The notes: generated from the sequence alone by a model not told the origin. A stretch of DNA of 64,000 nt from Candidatus Caenarcanales bacterium (GCA_020050435.1 JAGVKQ010000020.1:62001-126000); one strand, 5' to 3'; counted from the first letter of the stretch, positions 47,195 to 56,335 are shown. Made by a program: numbers and translations.

Positions 47195-47872
47195 ATGATA
47201 AATAGACTTCCACCACATACACCTCTCAAAACAAGTCAGCTAGCTATTTGGGCTAGGGAGTTTGAAAAGAAACCCAAAGCAGTTTTGATAAGTATTGCTT
47301 TAAGTCCGACCTGGCAAGTAACAAACTTAAATGAAAGAACAGTTGCTCTTGAAACTTTAGTCCATAGAAAATTAATAGAAAGAAGAGATATATGTTCTTT
47401 ATTTGATTTTTTAGTTGATGATGAAAATTTTCCAATAGTTATTAGTAAAGATCAAATAAGTGAAAGCGATATTCCAGAAGGTATAAGTAGACAAAGATTT
47501 GAAGATCCGCTTGAATTTACCAGGTGTGAGTTTCAAAGAACAAATGCAAGATTAAGAACAAGGGCTGCAGAATTAATTGCAGAGCATATATTAAAAACTG
47601 ACGACTTAGAGCTTTTATCAGACTTCAATAGAGAAACTTTAGCAATTATTGACAATATGGTAGGGGAGCCTTACTTCTTACCTGAAAATGATCCTGAAAG
47701 ACCAAATGAACATTTAATTGATTTCATAAAAGTGCTTTATCTTACAGATACTGAATCTGCCACTAGATTAATGAATGCAATTGGTATTGATGAAAATGAT
47801 TTAAGTCTATCCTTAAATCAAAAAGAGCTTTTAAGAACTTATTTAATAAGAGCAAAAGATTGCTCAATCTAG
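47195..47872 (+). CDS. Hypothetical protein, helical
   Basis: The 225-residue soluble protein has no signal peptide or membrane segment. It is rich in charged helices (e.g. RTVALETLVHRKLIERRDI and RTRAAELIAEHILKTDDLELL). The family is not recognised. It stands alone between gyrB and prs with about 195 bp before it and 92 bp after it. No clear ribosome-binding site precedes the ATG at 47195. The context gives no firm function. Confidence 0.65.
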   Translation: MINRLPPHTPLKTSQLAIWAREFEKKPKAVLISIALSPTWQVTNLNERTVALETLVHRKLIERRDICSLFDFLVDDENFPIVISKDQISESDIPEGISRQRFEDPLEFTRCEFQRTNARLRTRAAELIAEHILKTDDLELLSDFNRETLAIIDNMVGEPYFLPENDPERPNEHLIDFIKVLYLTDTESATRLMNAIGIDENDLSLSLNQKELLRTYLIRAKDCSI

Positions 47873-47964
47873 CATCCTAACTTTATCCCATACTTGTACT
47901 TTTAAATCAAATTTAGGAGAATGATGAGGTAAGGTATTTGGTTTTCTAAGAGAAAGGTGTATAA

Positions 47965-48972
47965 ATGCTAGAGACCCTTGATAAAAAGCAAGCTACAGAA
48001 AGTCAATTATTAACACAAGTGAACGGAAAAAGAGCAGTAAAAATATTTTCAGGCCGAGCAAATAGACCACTTGCTCAAGAAATCTGCGATAACTTAGGAT
48101 TACCACTTGGAAAATTAAATATTAAACCTTTCTCTGACGGAGAACTTTATGTTCAAGTAGAAGAAAGTGTTCGTGGCTGTGATGTATTTATTATTCAGCC
48201 CACATGTCCTCCAGTAAATGAAAATATAATGGAATTGTTTATTGTTCTTGATGCACTAAAGCGCGCCAGCGCTGAAAAAATTACAGTGGTTATGCCTTAT
48301 TACGGATATGGTAGACAGGATAGAAAAGCAGCAGGACGTGAACCTATCACTGCAAAGTTAATTGCAGACTTGCTTGCACAGGCAGGTGCATCCAGAGTCT
48401 TAGCTCTTGATTTACATGCTACTCAGATAATGGGTTTCTTTGATGTCATTGTAGATCATTTATTTGCTACACCAGTATTAGTCGATCACATTAAAACACT
48501 TGGATTGAAAGACATAGTAGTAGTGAGTCCTGATGTAGGTGGTGTGACCAGAGCACGTGCATTTGCTAAAAGGTTAGATGATGCACCTATTGCTATTTTA
48601 GATAAAAGAAGAGCAGTAGATAAACACAATACTGTCCAAGTTATAAATATCATTGGTGAAATAAAAGGAAAGACCTGTATTCTTGTAGATGACATGATTG
48701 ATACAGCAGGCACTATCACACAAGGTGCTGCACTTCTAGTAAAAGAAGGAGCTAAAGAAGTTCTTGCATGTACATCTCATGCTGTTCTATCTGGTCAGGC
48801 AAAAGAAAGAATTGATAATTCCCCAATATCTATAGTTATTGCTACAAACTCAATTCCTATACCTGCCGAAAGAGCACCAAAAAAATTAAAGGTTTTAAGT
48901 GTAGCAGGGCTTTTAGCAGAAGCAATTAAGAGGATTCATTTAGATGACTCTGTCAGTGAACTTTTCAGTTAA
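47965..48972 (+). CDS. prs: Ribose-phosphate pyrophosphokinase
   Basis: This 335-residue PRPP synthetase has the class I motifs FIIQPTCPPVNENIMEL, MPYYGYGRQDRKAAGREPITAKL and DLHATQIMGFF, plus the PRPP loop CILVDDMIDTAGTI. It makes PRPP from ribose-5-phosphate and ATP for nucleotide synthesis, fitting the pyrE, guaB3 and PNP genes of the window. AGAAAGGTGT precedes the ATG at 47965. The next gene starts inside its last codons. Confidence 0.96.
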   Translation: MLETLDKKQATESQLLTQVNGKRAVKIFSGRANRPLAQEICDNLGLPLGKLNIKPFSDGELYVQVEESVRGCDVFIIQPTCPPVNENIMELFIVLDALKRASAEKITVVMPYYGYGRQDRKAAGREPITAKLIADLLAQAGASRVLALDLHATQIMGFFDVIVDHLFATPVLVDHIKTLGLKDIVVVSPDVGGVTRARAFAKRLDDAPIAILDKRRAVDKHNTVQVINIIGEIKGKTCILVDDMIDTAGTITQGAALLVKEGAKEVLACTSHAVLSGQAKERIDNSPISIVIATNSIPIPAERAPKKLKVLSVAGLLAEAIKRIHLDDSVSELFS

Positions 48973-49639
48973 TTTTTTAATCCTAATAATCACACTGTTT
49001 TTATATACTAGTGAAGCTTGCTATGCTCAAGTCTCCAAAGACACCTTGATTTTAAAAGATCAAGTAAATAGATTACAGGAAGATATTGAAGAGCAGAAAA
49101 CAATTACTTCAACATTGCTAAAAAGAATCAATGACTTAATTGAAAAACAAAATGATCTTATAAAACAATATTCTCAAACCAATATAGTAATTCAAGGACT
49201 GCAATCAACTCAGAAAACAAAACCTGAGAGATTTAAAAATGCATTTGTTTTAAATAAAGATGGAAAGCCTTATGCTTACATCGGAAATGACTTAAAGCTA
49301 TATGAATATTATGGAAAAGATTTAATAGGCTGGATAAAGTCAGAGACAAATGAAATAGTTAGAAATTTTGATGAGGCAGTAGTAGCGATAATAGATGGTG
49401 ATTTTATTTTAGATGAAACTGGACATGCCATTGGTTCTATAGAGCAATCAGAAAATTTAAGATGGGATAGAGAAAAACTATATTCACAGGTTCAAAAAAG
49501 ACCTATTTCACATTACTTTGTAAGGTTAGAAAACCCTAAACAATTTACCCCAAGCACCTTTAGATTCAGCGATTGGTCAACACAAAAAATAGAAGATGTT
49601 TTATTTTTCTCAGAGAAGAAGATTCAGAAATTAAGATAA
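48944..49639 (+). CDS. Exported coiled-coil protein, 4-fold beta-type domain
   Basis: The 231-residue protein has a probable signal peptide (NFLILIITLFLYTSEACYAQ). A coiled coil follows (about 35-70, DQVNRLQEDIEEQKTITSTLLKRIN), then a beta-rich domain with GKPYAYIGNDLKLYEYYGKDLIGWI and ILDETGHAIGSI. Its sequence style resembles short domains that bind surface ligands. It overlaps the end of prs by 29 bp and is probably co-transcribed with it. The function is unknown. Confidence 0.6.
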   Translation: MTLSVNFSVNFLILIITLFLYTSEACYAQVSKDTLILKDQVNRLQEDIEEQKTITSTLLKRINDLIEKQNDLIKQYSQTNIVIQGLQSTQKTKPERFKNAFVLNKDGKPYAYIGNDLKLYEYYGKDLIGWIKSETNEIVRNFDEAVVAIIDGDFILDETGHAIGSIEQSENLRWDREKLYSQVQKRPISHYFVRLENPKQFTPSTFRFSDWSTQKIEDVLFFSEKKIQKLR

Positions 49640-49657
49640 GAAGACACTGCAATACGC

Positions 49658-49709
49658 CTACCCCTGCGCCAATCGAATTGCGAGGTACGGGTTTGCCGCC
49701 GGCAAACCC
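49658..49709. repeat. GC-rich palindromic element upstream of tRNA-Val
   Basis: The segment contains a perfect 9-bp hairpin GGGTTTGCC-GCC-GGCAAACCC at 49689-49709. Its left part (49658-49672) is, on the minus strand, a 15-nt copy of the tRNA-Val D-arm region 49769-49783. It is much richer in G+C than its surroundings. Confidence 0.7.
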
Positions 49710-49744
49710 ATACAAACGTGTTCATATAGACACAAATGATACGT

Positions 49745-49750
49745 TATAAT
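49745..49750 (+). promoter_or_regulatory. tRNA-Val promoter -10 box
   Basis: TATAAT ends 11 nt before the tRNA 5' end. A weak -35 (TTCATA) lies 18 bp upstream. Confidence 0.55.
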
Positions 49751-49761
49751 AAAAATGTTAA

Positions 49762-49836
49762 GGGCAGTTGGCGCAGGGGTAGCGCATCTCGTTTACACCG
49801 AGGGGGTCGGGGGTTCAAATCCCTCACTGCCCACCA
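49762..49836 (+). tRNA. tRNA-Val(UAC)
   Basis: The gene is 75 nt with CCA encoded. Acceptor arms GGGCAGT/ACTGCCC, D-arm GCGC...GCGC, anticodon arm TCTCG-TTTACAC-CGAGG and T-arm GGGGG-TTCAAAT-CCCTC all form. The anticodon TAC reads valine GUA codons. It has its own -10 box, and a heptamer-repeat pair starts right after it. Confidence 0.95.
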
Positions 49837-49840
49837 TTTT

Positions 49841-49936
49841 AGTTGTAAGTTATAAGTTTTAAGTTGCAAGGAAAACACTACCAGGTAGTAAGCTCTAGGT
49901 TTTGCCTTGAAACTTTTAACTTATATCTTGAAACTG
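49841..49936. repeat. Inverted pair of heptamer arrays after tRNA-Val
   Basis: The left arm is AGTTGTA AGTTATA AGTTTTA AGTTGCA (49841-49868). The right arm is CTTGAAA CTTTTAA CTTATAT CTTGAAA (49906-49933), reading close to the reverse complement of the left. Both arms keep an exact 7-bp period, with about 37 bp between them. Confidence 0.85.
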
Positions 49937-49970
49937 TCGAGGGTCCTTTTTATTGCGAGTAAGTTATTTA

Positions 49971-50996
49971 TTATTCCATTTCAACCTTAACTAAATCAAC
50001 AGTAATATCATCATCAACCTTTTGTCTAAGACAATACTGATCTAAAAGATGCCTATCTTCAACAGCACAAAATAACATATCTAGAATATCTTTTGGATTT
50101 TCATTTTGATTATCAACTAAAATCTCTCTAATCTCATCTGTAGTAAGCGTACCAAGTCCATCGGTATAGAAGAGTAATATATTTACTCCAGGTTGTAGTT
50201 TTGTTTTTGTTACAGATAAGGTAGGGAATTCGTTTGCACCGAGTAATTTCGTAACCATATGCTCAGAACTCCATGCAGCAAGAAGATTATTCTCTATAGC
50301 AGTAAAATCAGTACTATTAGTAGTGTTTAGATTTGAAACTCTTCTTTGAAATTCTACTAATGGTTGGATTTCTTCTTCACTTCTTACAGTAACTAAATCA
50401 TTTAAGGCAGTTAAAAATTGATGATCTGAAGTAAATTGACTTAATAAATTTAAGATTTCATCAGATGGCAATAAAATGGAACTCCGTGGCTGAAGCTCAA
50501 AACCTGAATTTGATTTAGGATTGCTCGTAGCAAAAATAGTCCCACCGGGTGCATTTAGTACAGTAGATATCTCAGGAATATTAGGCTGGCGAGCATCATC
50601 TTTAGTGAGCATAATTAGGTTTCCATTAAATACTCTACATGCTCTGGAATCACCTATATTGCCAATAAAAAGTTCTCCAGAAGGAGGTAAAATAAAAGTA
50701 TTTGTAGTGGTCTGAGATTTAATTTTCTTTTCCCTCATTTCAATATGTGAAGCTAAGACTCCTTTATAAAGAGTGGTTATTGGAGTATCCAGGGTAGCTG
50801 TTGGTAATATTTTTGAAGAGGTTTCTCTTGCACATTCACTGGATTCTTCTGCTTTGGGGTAGGATCCTGCACCATCCCAAACTCCACCCACAACGATTCT
50901 TTTTGAGTTTATATCTACAAACTCTCTATCCTGATTTGGCCTTGAATTATTTGTTCTGACCTGTGAGGCAGAAGCAAACTGTACGTTTTTTATCAT
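49971..50996 (-). CDS. PP2C-type serine/threonine phosphatase
   Basis: The protein is 341 residues. The metal-binding aspartates appear in NQDREF, VGGVWDGAGSYP, GNIGDSRACRV, LFYTDGLGTL and VDDDITVDLV, the motif series of the PPM/PP2C family. The middle ~100 residues (170-260) are longer than in simple members. It would dephosphorylate Ser/Thr phosphoproteins in the cytoplasm. GAGCGGT lies 3 nt before the ATG at 50996 and is a probable ribosome-binding site. No kinase partner lies in the window. Confidence 0.87.
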   Translation of the reverse strand: MIKNVQFASASQVRTNNSRPNQDREFVDINSKRIVVGGVWDGAGSYPKAEESSECARETSSKILPTATLDTPITTLYKGVLASHIEMREKKIKSQTTTNTFILPPSGELFIGNIGDSRACRVFNGNLIMLTKDDARQPNIPEISTVLNAPGGTIFATSNPKSNSGFELQPRSSILLPSDEILNLLSQFTSDHQFLTALNDLVTVRSEEEIQPLVEFQRRVSNLNTTNSTDFTAIENNLLAAWSSEHMVTKLLGANEFPTLSVTKTKLQPGVNILLFYTDGLGTLTTDEIREILVDNQNENPKDILDMLFCAVEDRHLLDQYCLRQKVDDDITVDLVKVEME

Positions 50997-51094
50997 TTAC
51001 CGCTCAATTAATTTATGGCTAATAAAATGATGCTATCACAATGAAAAAATTAATAGATTAAATCCAGTCAAATACCATCTTTTTGGGGGAGAAA

Positions 51095-52294
51095 TTACTT
51101 CCCCATACCTAATTTTTGGGCTTTTTGGAAAACTTTTCCTTCAGTGAGAATAGAAGGGGCAATTACTACTTCTACTTGTTGCATTTCTTTAATATTTGAG
51201 GCACCTACTGTAGACATAGATGTTTTTATAGCTCCGACAAAATTATGTGTGCCATCATCAAAAGTCGCTGGACCTAAAAGTATTTGTTCAAGAGTACCGA
51301 TAGAACCTACATTAATTCTTGTGCCACGTGGTAATACTGGACTTGGTGTAGCCATTCCCCAGTGAAAGCCTCTTCCTGGCGCTTCTTTAGCCTTTGAAAA
51401 TGGTGAGCCTATCATTACTGCATCTGCACCACAAGCAATGGCTTTGCAAATGTCTCCACCTGTAGCCATTCCACCATCAGCAATAATATGAACGTATCTG
51501 CCTGTTTTACTAAAATAATCATCACGTGCTGCTGCACAGTCAGCTATAGATGTAGGCATTGGAACACCAATTCCTAAAACACCACGACTCGTACAAGCTG
51601 CTCCTGGTCCTACTCCTACAAGAACTGCACTAGCACCAGCTTTTATATGCTCTAGAGCCACATCATAAGTTACACAGTTTCCTACAATAACTGGAATTTT
51701 CATCTTAGGAATAAAGTCAGGAAGATTAAAACATGAGTTTTTATCATTTGATTTATGTTCTACTGAAACCACTGTACCTTGAACCACTAAAATATCTGCA
51801 CCTAATTTTTCTACCATAGGTCCATAATGATTAGCAACATTTGGAGTACATGAAACTGCACAAATACCACCAGCATCTTTAATTTCTTTAATTCTCTTTT
51901 CAATAAGATTTTCTTTAATCGGTTCTTGATAAAGTTTTTGCATAAGAGGCACAAAACTATCTCTATCTGCTTCAGTGATTTGTTTTAAGATATCTTCATA
52001 GTTTTCATATCTTGTATAAATTCCTTGAAGATTTAATACTCCAAGTCCACCAAGCTTGCTAATTAAAATTGCAGTTTTTGGGCTGACACAACTATCCATT
52101 GCAGATGCAATAATTGGAAATTTAAATTTGTGCTGACCTACAATAAAGCTCGTGTCACAAAGATCTAAATCTAAAGTAATTCTTCCAGGGACAAGAGACA
52201 CTTCGTCAAAGCCATAAGTTTTTCTCGCAATCTTTCTTCCACCTATTACAGCTTTTTCAGAAATTGCATAATTTTCATTTTGAAGATTCACCAT
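51095..52294 (-). CDS. guaB3: GuaB3-family IMP dehydrogenase-related protein
   Basis: The 399-residue barrel has no CBS pair, about 90 residues fewer than typical GuaB. The catalytic loop is VGVGPGAACTSRGVLGIGVPMPT, with the cysteine in the AACTSR context of the GuaB3 group of Actinobacteria and Cyanobacteria. Further barrel motifs are IVGNCVTYDVALEHIKAGASAVLVG and HIIADGGMATGGDICKAIACGADAVMIG. It would oxidise or reduce a purine nucleotide in GMP metabolism. This subgroup is a pointer to a cyanobacterial relative. Confidence 0.85.
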   Translation of the reverse strand: MVNLQNENYAISEKAVIGGRKIARKTYGFDEVSLVPGRITLDLDLCDTSFIVGQHKFKFPIIASAMDSCVSPKTAILISKLGGLGVLNLQGIYTRYENYEDILKQITEADRDSFVPLMQKLYQEPIKENLIEKRIKEIKDAGGICAVSCTPNVANHYGPMVEKLGADILVVQGTVVSVEHKSNDKNSCFNLPDFIPKMKIPVIVGNCVTYDVALEHIKAGASAVLVGVGPGAACTSRGVLGIGVPMPTSIADCAAARDDYFSKTGRYVHIIADGGMATGGDICKAIACGADAVMIGSPFSKAKEAPGRGFHWGMATPSPVLPRGTRINVGSIGTLEQILLGPATFDDGTHNFVGAIKTSMSTVGASNIKEMQQVEVVIAPSILTEGKVFQKAQKLGMGK

Positions 52295-52377
52295 ATTAGT
52301 GGAATATGGTAACTCTTATTTGATTATTTTGCTATAAATATAGAATTAATTAACGTTCTCAATCAAGATAACTTGAT

Positions 52378-52419
52378 AACTATCAAACCATCAACCATCT
52401 AACCATAAGCCATTCACCC
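52378..52419. repeat. Degenerate heptamer repeat after guaB3 start region
   Basis: CCAT cores recur at 7-8 bp steps (52388, 52395, 52403 and 52410) in a run of about 40 bp between the guaB3 start and the 66-residue gene. Confidence 0.6.
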
Positions 52420-52421
52420 TT

Positions 52422-52622
52422 CTAAGCTGCTTGCCTCATAGTAAAGCGCTCTTTTAAAGCTTCATACATTTCACCTGTTGGTATAGCTTCATAAAATTTG
52501 TTATATAAAAAAAATACATAATTAAGAGCTGTATCCCCTGGCATGCTTTCTAATGCTCTTAAATCACTGTCACCAATTTTTTTAGTAAAGTCGTTAAATA
52601 ATTTTTCCATCGAATAGTTCAT
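52422..52622 (-). CDS. Small protein of unknown function (66 aa)
   Basis: The start is ATG 52622, chosen because a GGGGG ribosome-binding stretch lies 6 nt upstream; the ATG 21 nt earlier has none. The 66-residue soluble protein (MNYSMEKLFNDF..., EALKERFTMRQAA) is mostly helical and charged. No family is recognised. It lies between guaB3 and rpoD on the same strand. Confidence 0.6.
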   Translation of the reverse strand: MNYSMEKLFNDFTKKIGDSDLRALESMPGDTALNYVFFLYNKFYEAIPTGEMYEALKERFTMRQAA

Positions 52623-52723
52623 GATTACCCCCTTGTATTTCAAATCCCTATTTAATAATGAAACTATATTAACCTAAAGATTTGGTTAATGCAATACGGA
52701 TTTTATTTATATTACAAAAAGAA

Positions 52724-52749
52724 AAAAGCACATCTTACGATGTGCTTTT
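52724..52749. terminator. Strong intrinsic terminator downstream of rpoD
   Basis: AAAAGCACATC and GATGTGCTTTT form an 11-bp perfect stem with a TTAC loop. A-rich and T-rich flanks on both strands allow termination in either direction. It lies 38 bp after the rpoD stop. Confidence 0.85.
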
Positions 52750-52787
52750 CTTAACCTTTTGAATGTGAGATTTACAAACCTCACCTC

Positions 52788-53783
52788 TTAATGAGATAAA
52801 TAACCTTCTAGCTTTGTACATCTATCAGGCTGTCTAAGCTTTCTCATGGCTTTAAACTCGATTTGGCGAACACGCTCTCTAGTTATACCAAAAAGCTGTC
52901 CTACTTCCTCAAGAGTTCTTTCACGTCCATCATCTAAACCATAACGAAGACGAACTACTTCACGCTCTCTAGGAAGAAGTGAGTTTAAAACTCCTTCAAT
53001 ATCCGTTCTTAGAAGTTCATCAGTAGCTGAGCTATCTGGTTGAGCAGATTCTGCATCTGCAATAAAATCACCAAGTCTGCTATCTTCTTCTTTTCCAAGT
53101 GGAGTTTCTAGTGAAACTGGCGTTCTGTTTGCTGCCACAATTTCTTTTACTTTTTGGACTGAAATATCCATTGCAGCGGCAAGTTCATGTTCAGTAGGTC
53201 TACGATTTAAAGCTTGTGAAAGTTCACGAGTAACTTTCTTAAACTTATTAATCGTTTCAACCATGTGTACTGGTACACGAATCGTTCTTGATTTATCGGC
53301 AAGTGCTCTAGTTATACCTTGTCTGATCCACCATGTAGCATAAGTAGAGAACTTATAACCACGCTCTGGATCAAACTTTTCAGCAGCACGAATAAGACCA
53401 AGATTTCCTTCCTGGATAAGATCAAGGAATGGAAGTCCTCTATTTAAATATTTCTTAGCAATAGAAACAACAAGTCTTAAGTTTGCTTGGACTAATTGTC
53501 TTTTTGCTTTAATCCCATCATATCCACCAGTAGCAATTCTTCTGGCTAAATCAATTTCTTCAGTGGCACTTAAAAGATGAATTCTTCCTATTTCTCTGAG
53601 GTAAAGTCTTATGGAATCATCTGTGCCTAGCTCAAACTTAGGATCAAATAAATCATCAGCTTCTTGTTCTTGATCTGCTTCTTCAAGCACATCACTAAAT
53701 TCTGACTCTATTTGTTCCATTTCTCCAGCTTCAGGCAATTCGCCATCTACCAATATATTCGCACTTTGAGTTACATCTACCAT
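52788..53783 (-). CDS. rpoD: Principal sigma factor RpoD/SigA (short type)
   Basis: The 331-residue protein has an acidic N-terminus (region 1.1-like) and [16 protein letters not shown] (1.2). Regions 2.1-2.4 contain [32 protein letters not shown] and [18 protein letters not shown], and region 3 has [13 protein letters not shown]. Region 4.2 has [16 protein letters not shown] and [20 protein letters not shown]. The sequence and length match cyanobacterial and related group 1 sigma factors, so standard TATAAT -10 boxes are expected, as seen before many genes here. AGGAG precedes the ATG. Confidence 0.95.
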   Translation of the reverse strand: MVDVTQSANILVDGELPEAGEMEQIESEFSDVLEEADQEQEADDLFDPKFELGTDDSIRLYLREIGRIHLLSATEEIDLARRIATGGYDGIKAKRQLVQANLRLVVSIAKKYLNRGLPFLDLIQEGNLGLIRAAEKFDPERGYKFSTYATWWIRQGITRALADKSRTIRVPVHMVETINKFKKVTRELSQALNRRPTEHELAAAMDISVQKVKEIVAANRTPVSLETPLGKEEDSRLGDFIADAESAQPDSSATDELLRTDIEGVLNSLLPREREVVRLRYGLDDGRERTLEEVGQLFGITRERVRQIEFKAMRKLRQPDRCTKLEGYLSH

Positions 53784-53867
53784 TTTTTACTCCTATCTCT
53801 TTCCTTGTTTATTTGTTTAGCTCAAGATAAACTTGAGCTTTTAGATATCATACTTTTACATTTGTTC

Positions 53868-53895
53868 GCATTTGCCGAGTGAATCGGACAAATGC
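53868..53895. repeat. Palindromic repeat with CCGAGT...ATCGGA core, copy 1
   Basis: Arms GCATTTG and CAAATGC flank CCGAGTGAATCGGA, whose inner CCGA/TCGG pairs again. The core differs from copy 2 at one base. Confidence 0.75.
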
Positions 53896-54160
53896 TCTCT
53901 GTGCAAGTAAGTAATAAGTTCTTTGCTACTTTGCAAACATCGTTAACAAAACTATCGTTTCTTTCTCTTTCTAAATATCCGAAACGGCCCAACCATGCTT
54001 CTTTAATCAATTTTATTTAATTTGCTTATTCAGCTTAAAATTAAGAATCGGTTAAGCTCCTGATTTAATCTTACATTAACCTAGACGGCAAATTCAATAG
54101 AATATTCTTAATTTTGTATTAAGTTTCAGACAAGCTGAAACCTTTATAGGCAAAATCTAC

Positions 54161-54206
54161 CAACGTAAAGGCTTTGCCGAGTAAATCGGACAAAGCCTTT
54201 ACGTTG
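54161..54206. repeat. Palindromic repeat with CCGAGT...ATCGGA core, copy 2
   Basis: CAACGTAAAGGCTTTG and CAAAGCCTTTACGTTG are 16-bp perfect arms around CCGAGTAAATCGGA. The stem sequence differs from copy 1 while the core is kept. Confidence 0.85.
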
Positions 54207-54291
54207 TAACTAAGTTTTTATCTAATTTTTTTAGTAGATAATAACTCCTATAATTCTAGGTTAAGTTAATAGTTAGGGATAACACTATAAC

Positions 54292-54326
54292 CGTTAATCG
54301 TGGATGGTGATTCGTGAATCGTGCTT
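54292..54326 (+). repeat. Heptamer tandem repeat, CGTGAAT type
   Basis: Five 7-bp units: CGTTAAT CGTGGAT GGTGATT CGTGAAT CGTGCTT. It lies just beyond the stop of the large methyltransferase gene. Confidence 0.85.
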
Positions 54327-54337
54327 AGAAGCATTTG

Positions 54338-56239
54338 TTAAGCCTTAGCAACAAGAACATATACTCCACCAGTTTTATCGTTTTCCGGATGATTAAGGTC
54401 TATCGACTCACCAATTGAAAAGTCTAATCCTAAATTTTCTTTTAATAGAGTAATTCCACCTGGCTGATCTTTGTATTTTCCCATTTCAGCATGCAATGTA
54501 TTCATTGCTCTCATAGCATTAGCATAATAAATGCTTTCATATGGTTTTTCATCTTTTGAATTTATTTTAAGAAGTTGATTAAAAATATAGTTGTAATAAT
54601 CCATCCCCGTGGAATTCTTCCCTAAACTAAATTCTCCTGGTGAATAAACTAAATCTTTTGGAGTTATTCTTAGGGCAATATTGCTCTCTATAGGGAATTT
54701 TTTAACGACTTGAAAATTTTCATATCCTGCCTGCTTAAATACCCTTTGAAAATCTTTTATAGTAGCCTTGTAATCTCCAAATCCTTCTGAAAGACTGGAG
54801 AACAAAGCTTTTATCTCCATTTCAGCAAGTCCTAATTTATCTTTCATTAGAGCATTGAAAATTATATGTCCTCTTTGAATAGCAAGTGCTTTATGCCTTT
54901 CTTTTATATCCAAAGAATTATAAAATGGAGGGACTTCTTCTTCTAATACAACAAGCCCACCTGGTTTTAGATGTTCTTTTCTAAATTTCTCCAAAAGAGC
55001 TACCCAATCATCTTGATTTGAGGAAAAATCAGTAAAAGCACCAAGTGCTACAAAAGCATCTAAAGAATTTAGATTTTCTGGCTTATAATCAACAATACTC
55101 ATATGCAATGGATTTAAAAGACTTCTACCATTTAAATTTTCAACCAACTTAGAATAATAATCATGATCATATTCAATAGCATCAATCTTTACACCATCAA
55201 ATTCATTTAAAAATCTAATGGTGGATGTCATACCATCTGCTGGTCCCATCTCTGCAATTCTTTTATCTCCGACAACCTGACTTAAATGTTCTTTTAATAG
55301 AGGAATAACAACTTCTTCTCTGGCTTCTGGTCTTCCAGCATGATAGATCTGAGCTTCATGGTACATATCAGCTTCTGAAGTAGCAGGAATATAAACTGAC
55401 ATTCCTGTATCCAAAACAATATTATTGTTAAAATCTACAGCTCCTCCCGGCTTGGTTCCTTCTCTTATTTCTAATAAGTGTGCAGCAACATCTAAACATT
55501 GTTTTATTAAAAGAATATCTGCATTTCTATATAAGGAACAATCTGCATATGAAAGATTTAAAGGAATAGAATTTCTTGCAACTTCAAGTTCATCTTTAGC
55601 ACTGTCTGCTGTATACCAGCTTTCTAAATCACTGCCAAGTACCAGATTATTCTCTCTTGATAAAAAGGAAACTACTGAATCTATCAAGCCTCCTACAGCA
55701 CTAAGCCTTGATGACATTTGAGCTGATACTGACACTGAGTATGGAGTAGAGAATGGATCATCTGAAAACCTATGCTGAATAGTCAGTAAATCATTCCAAT
55801 TTAGTTGACCATGGGGGTTATTGATCTCTAAAGCGACATCATTAATATTTGATAAAGTACTATTTACATCTAAAGTAACGGCTCTTGCTGTCATTAAATA
55901 AGTAGTTAGCAAAAGATCTACCTCTTCTCGACTAATTGAAGTGGGTTTTAATTCTAAGAGACTGTTTAAAGTATCACTTTCTAGCAGTCCTTGAGACTTA
56001 ATATATTCAAGAAAAGAATTACTTGAACTCAAACAAGAATCTATATTTTCTACACCTCGTGGACCAGTCTGAATAGGTCCAGTATAAACTTCACGAGGAA
56101 TTCCTAACCTACCATGATGCTCTTTCCATGGTAAAACAGATTCAGGTGATTTACCACTTCTAATAAACGGTCGAAAAGCAGGTAGCAAGAAGGAAACAGC
56201 TTCTCTGCAATGAGGCATATGTTTACTAACTAGAACCAA
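54338..56239 (-). CDS. Large protein with internal methyltransferase-like domain
   Basis: This is about 633 residues from TTG 56239, where GGAGAG lies ~6 nt upstream; a TTG four codons earlier (56251) is the alternative. The first ~300 residues match nothing I know. Near residue 340 IAEMGPADGMTSTIRFL, then IDAIEYDHDYYSKLV, SLDAFVALGAFTDF and LKPGGLVVLEEEVP, look like the SAM-binding motifs of a Rossmann methyltransferase, with the glycine motif altered to GPADG. It stands between rpoD and rlpA. The function is unknown. Confidence 0.62.
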   Translation of the reverse strand: MVLVSKHMPHCREAVSFLLPAFRPFIRSGKSPESVLPWKEHHGRLGIPREVYTGPIQTGPRGVENIDSCLSSSNSFLEYIKSQGLLESDTLNSLLELKPTSISREEVDLLLTTYLMTARAVTLDVNSTLSNINDVALEINNPHGQLNWNDLLTIQHRFSDDPFSTPYSVSVSAQMSSRLSAVGGLIDSVVSFLSRENNLVLGSDLESWYTADSAKDELEVARNSIPLNLSYADCSLYRNADILLIKQCLDVAAHLLEIREGTKPGGAVDFNNNIVLDTGMSVYIPATSEADMYHEAQIYHAGRPEAREEVVIPLLKEHLSQVVGDKRIAEMGPADGMTSTIRFLNEFDGVKIDAIEYDHDYYSKLVENLNGRSLLNPLHMSIVDYKPENLNSLDAFVALGAFTDFSSNQDDWVALLEKFRKEHLKPGGLVVLEEEVPPFYNSLDIKERHKALAIQRGHIIFNALMKDKLGLAEMEIKALFSSLSEGFGDYKATIKDFQRVFKQAGYENFQVVKKFPIESNIALRITPKDLVYSPGEFSLGKNSTGMDYYNYIFNQLLKINSKDEKPYESIYYANAMRAMNTLHAEMGKYKDQPGGITLLKENLGLDFSIGESIDLNHPENDKTGGVYVLVAKA

Positions 56240-56335
56240 GATTCTCTCCAATATTTAGTATTCAATACTAATAGATTCAATCATATATTTCAATAGAAAA
56301 TCTTCAGTAATACTAAAATATCAGATTAAATAAAT

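Larger units (their letters stand above)
53784..54337. other. Gene-free stretch of ~550 bp with several hairpins
   Basis: No convincing gene is seen. The stretch carries the rpoD upstream region, a hairpin AGCTCAAG-ATAAA-CTTGAGCT (53819-53839), two copies of a hairpin with a shared core (53868-53895 and 54161-54206), a GTTTCAG-ACAAG-CTGAAAC hairpin (54123-54141) and a heptamer array (54292-54326). It may encode a small structured RNA or hold the rpoD promoter. Confidence 0.6.

Noticed and set aside
53822-54010. 62-codon frame on the minus strand upstream of rpoD
   Set aside because: It starts with TTG without a ribosome-binding site, runs through a palindromic repeat copy and has no family-like features.
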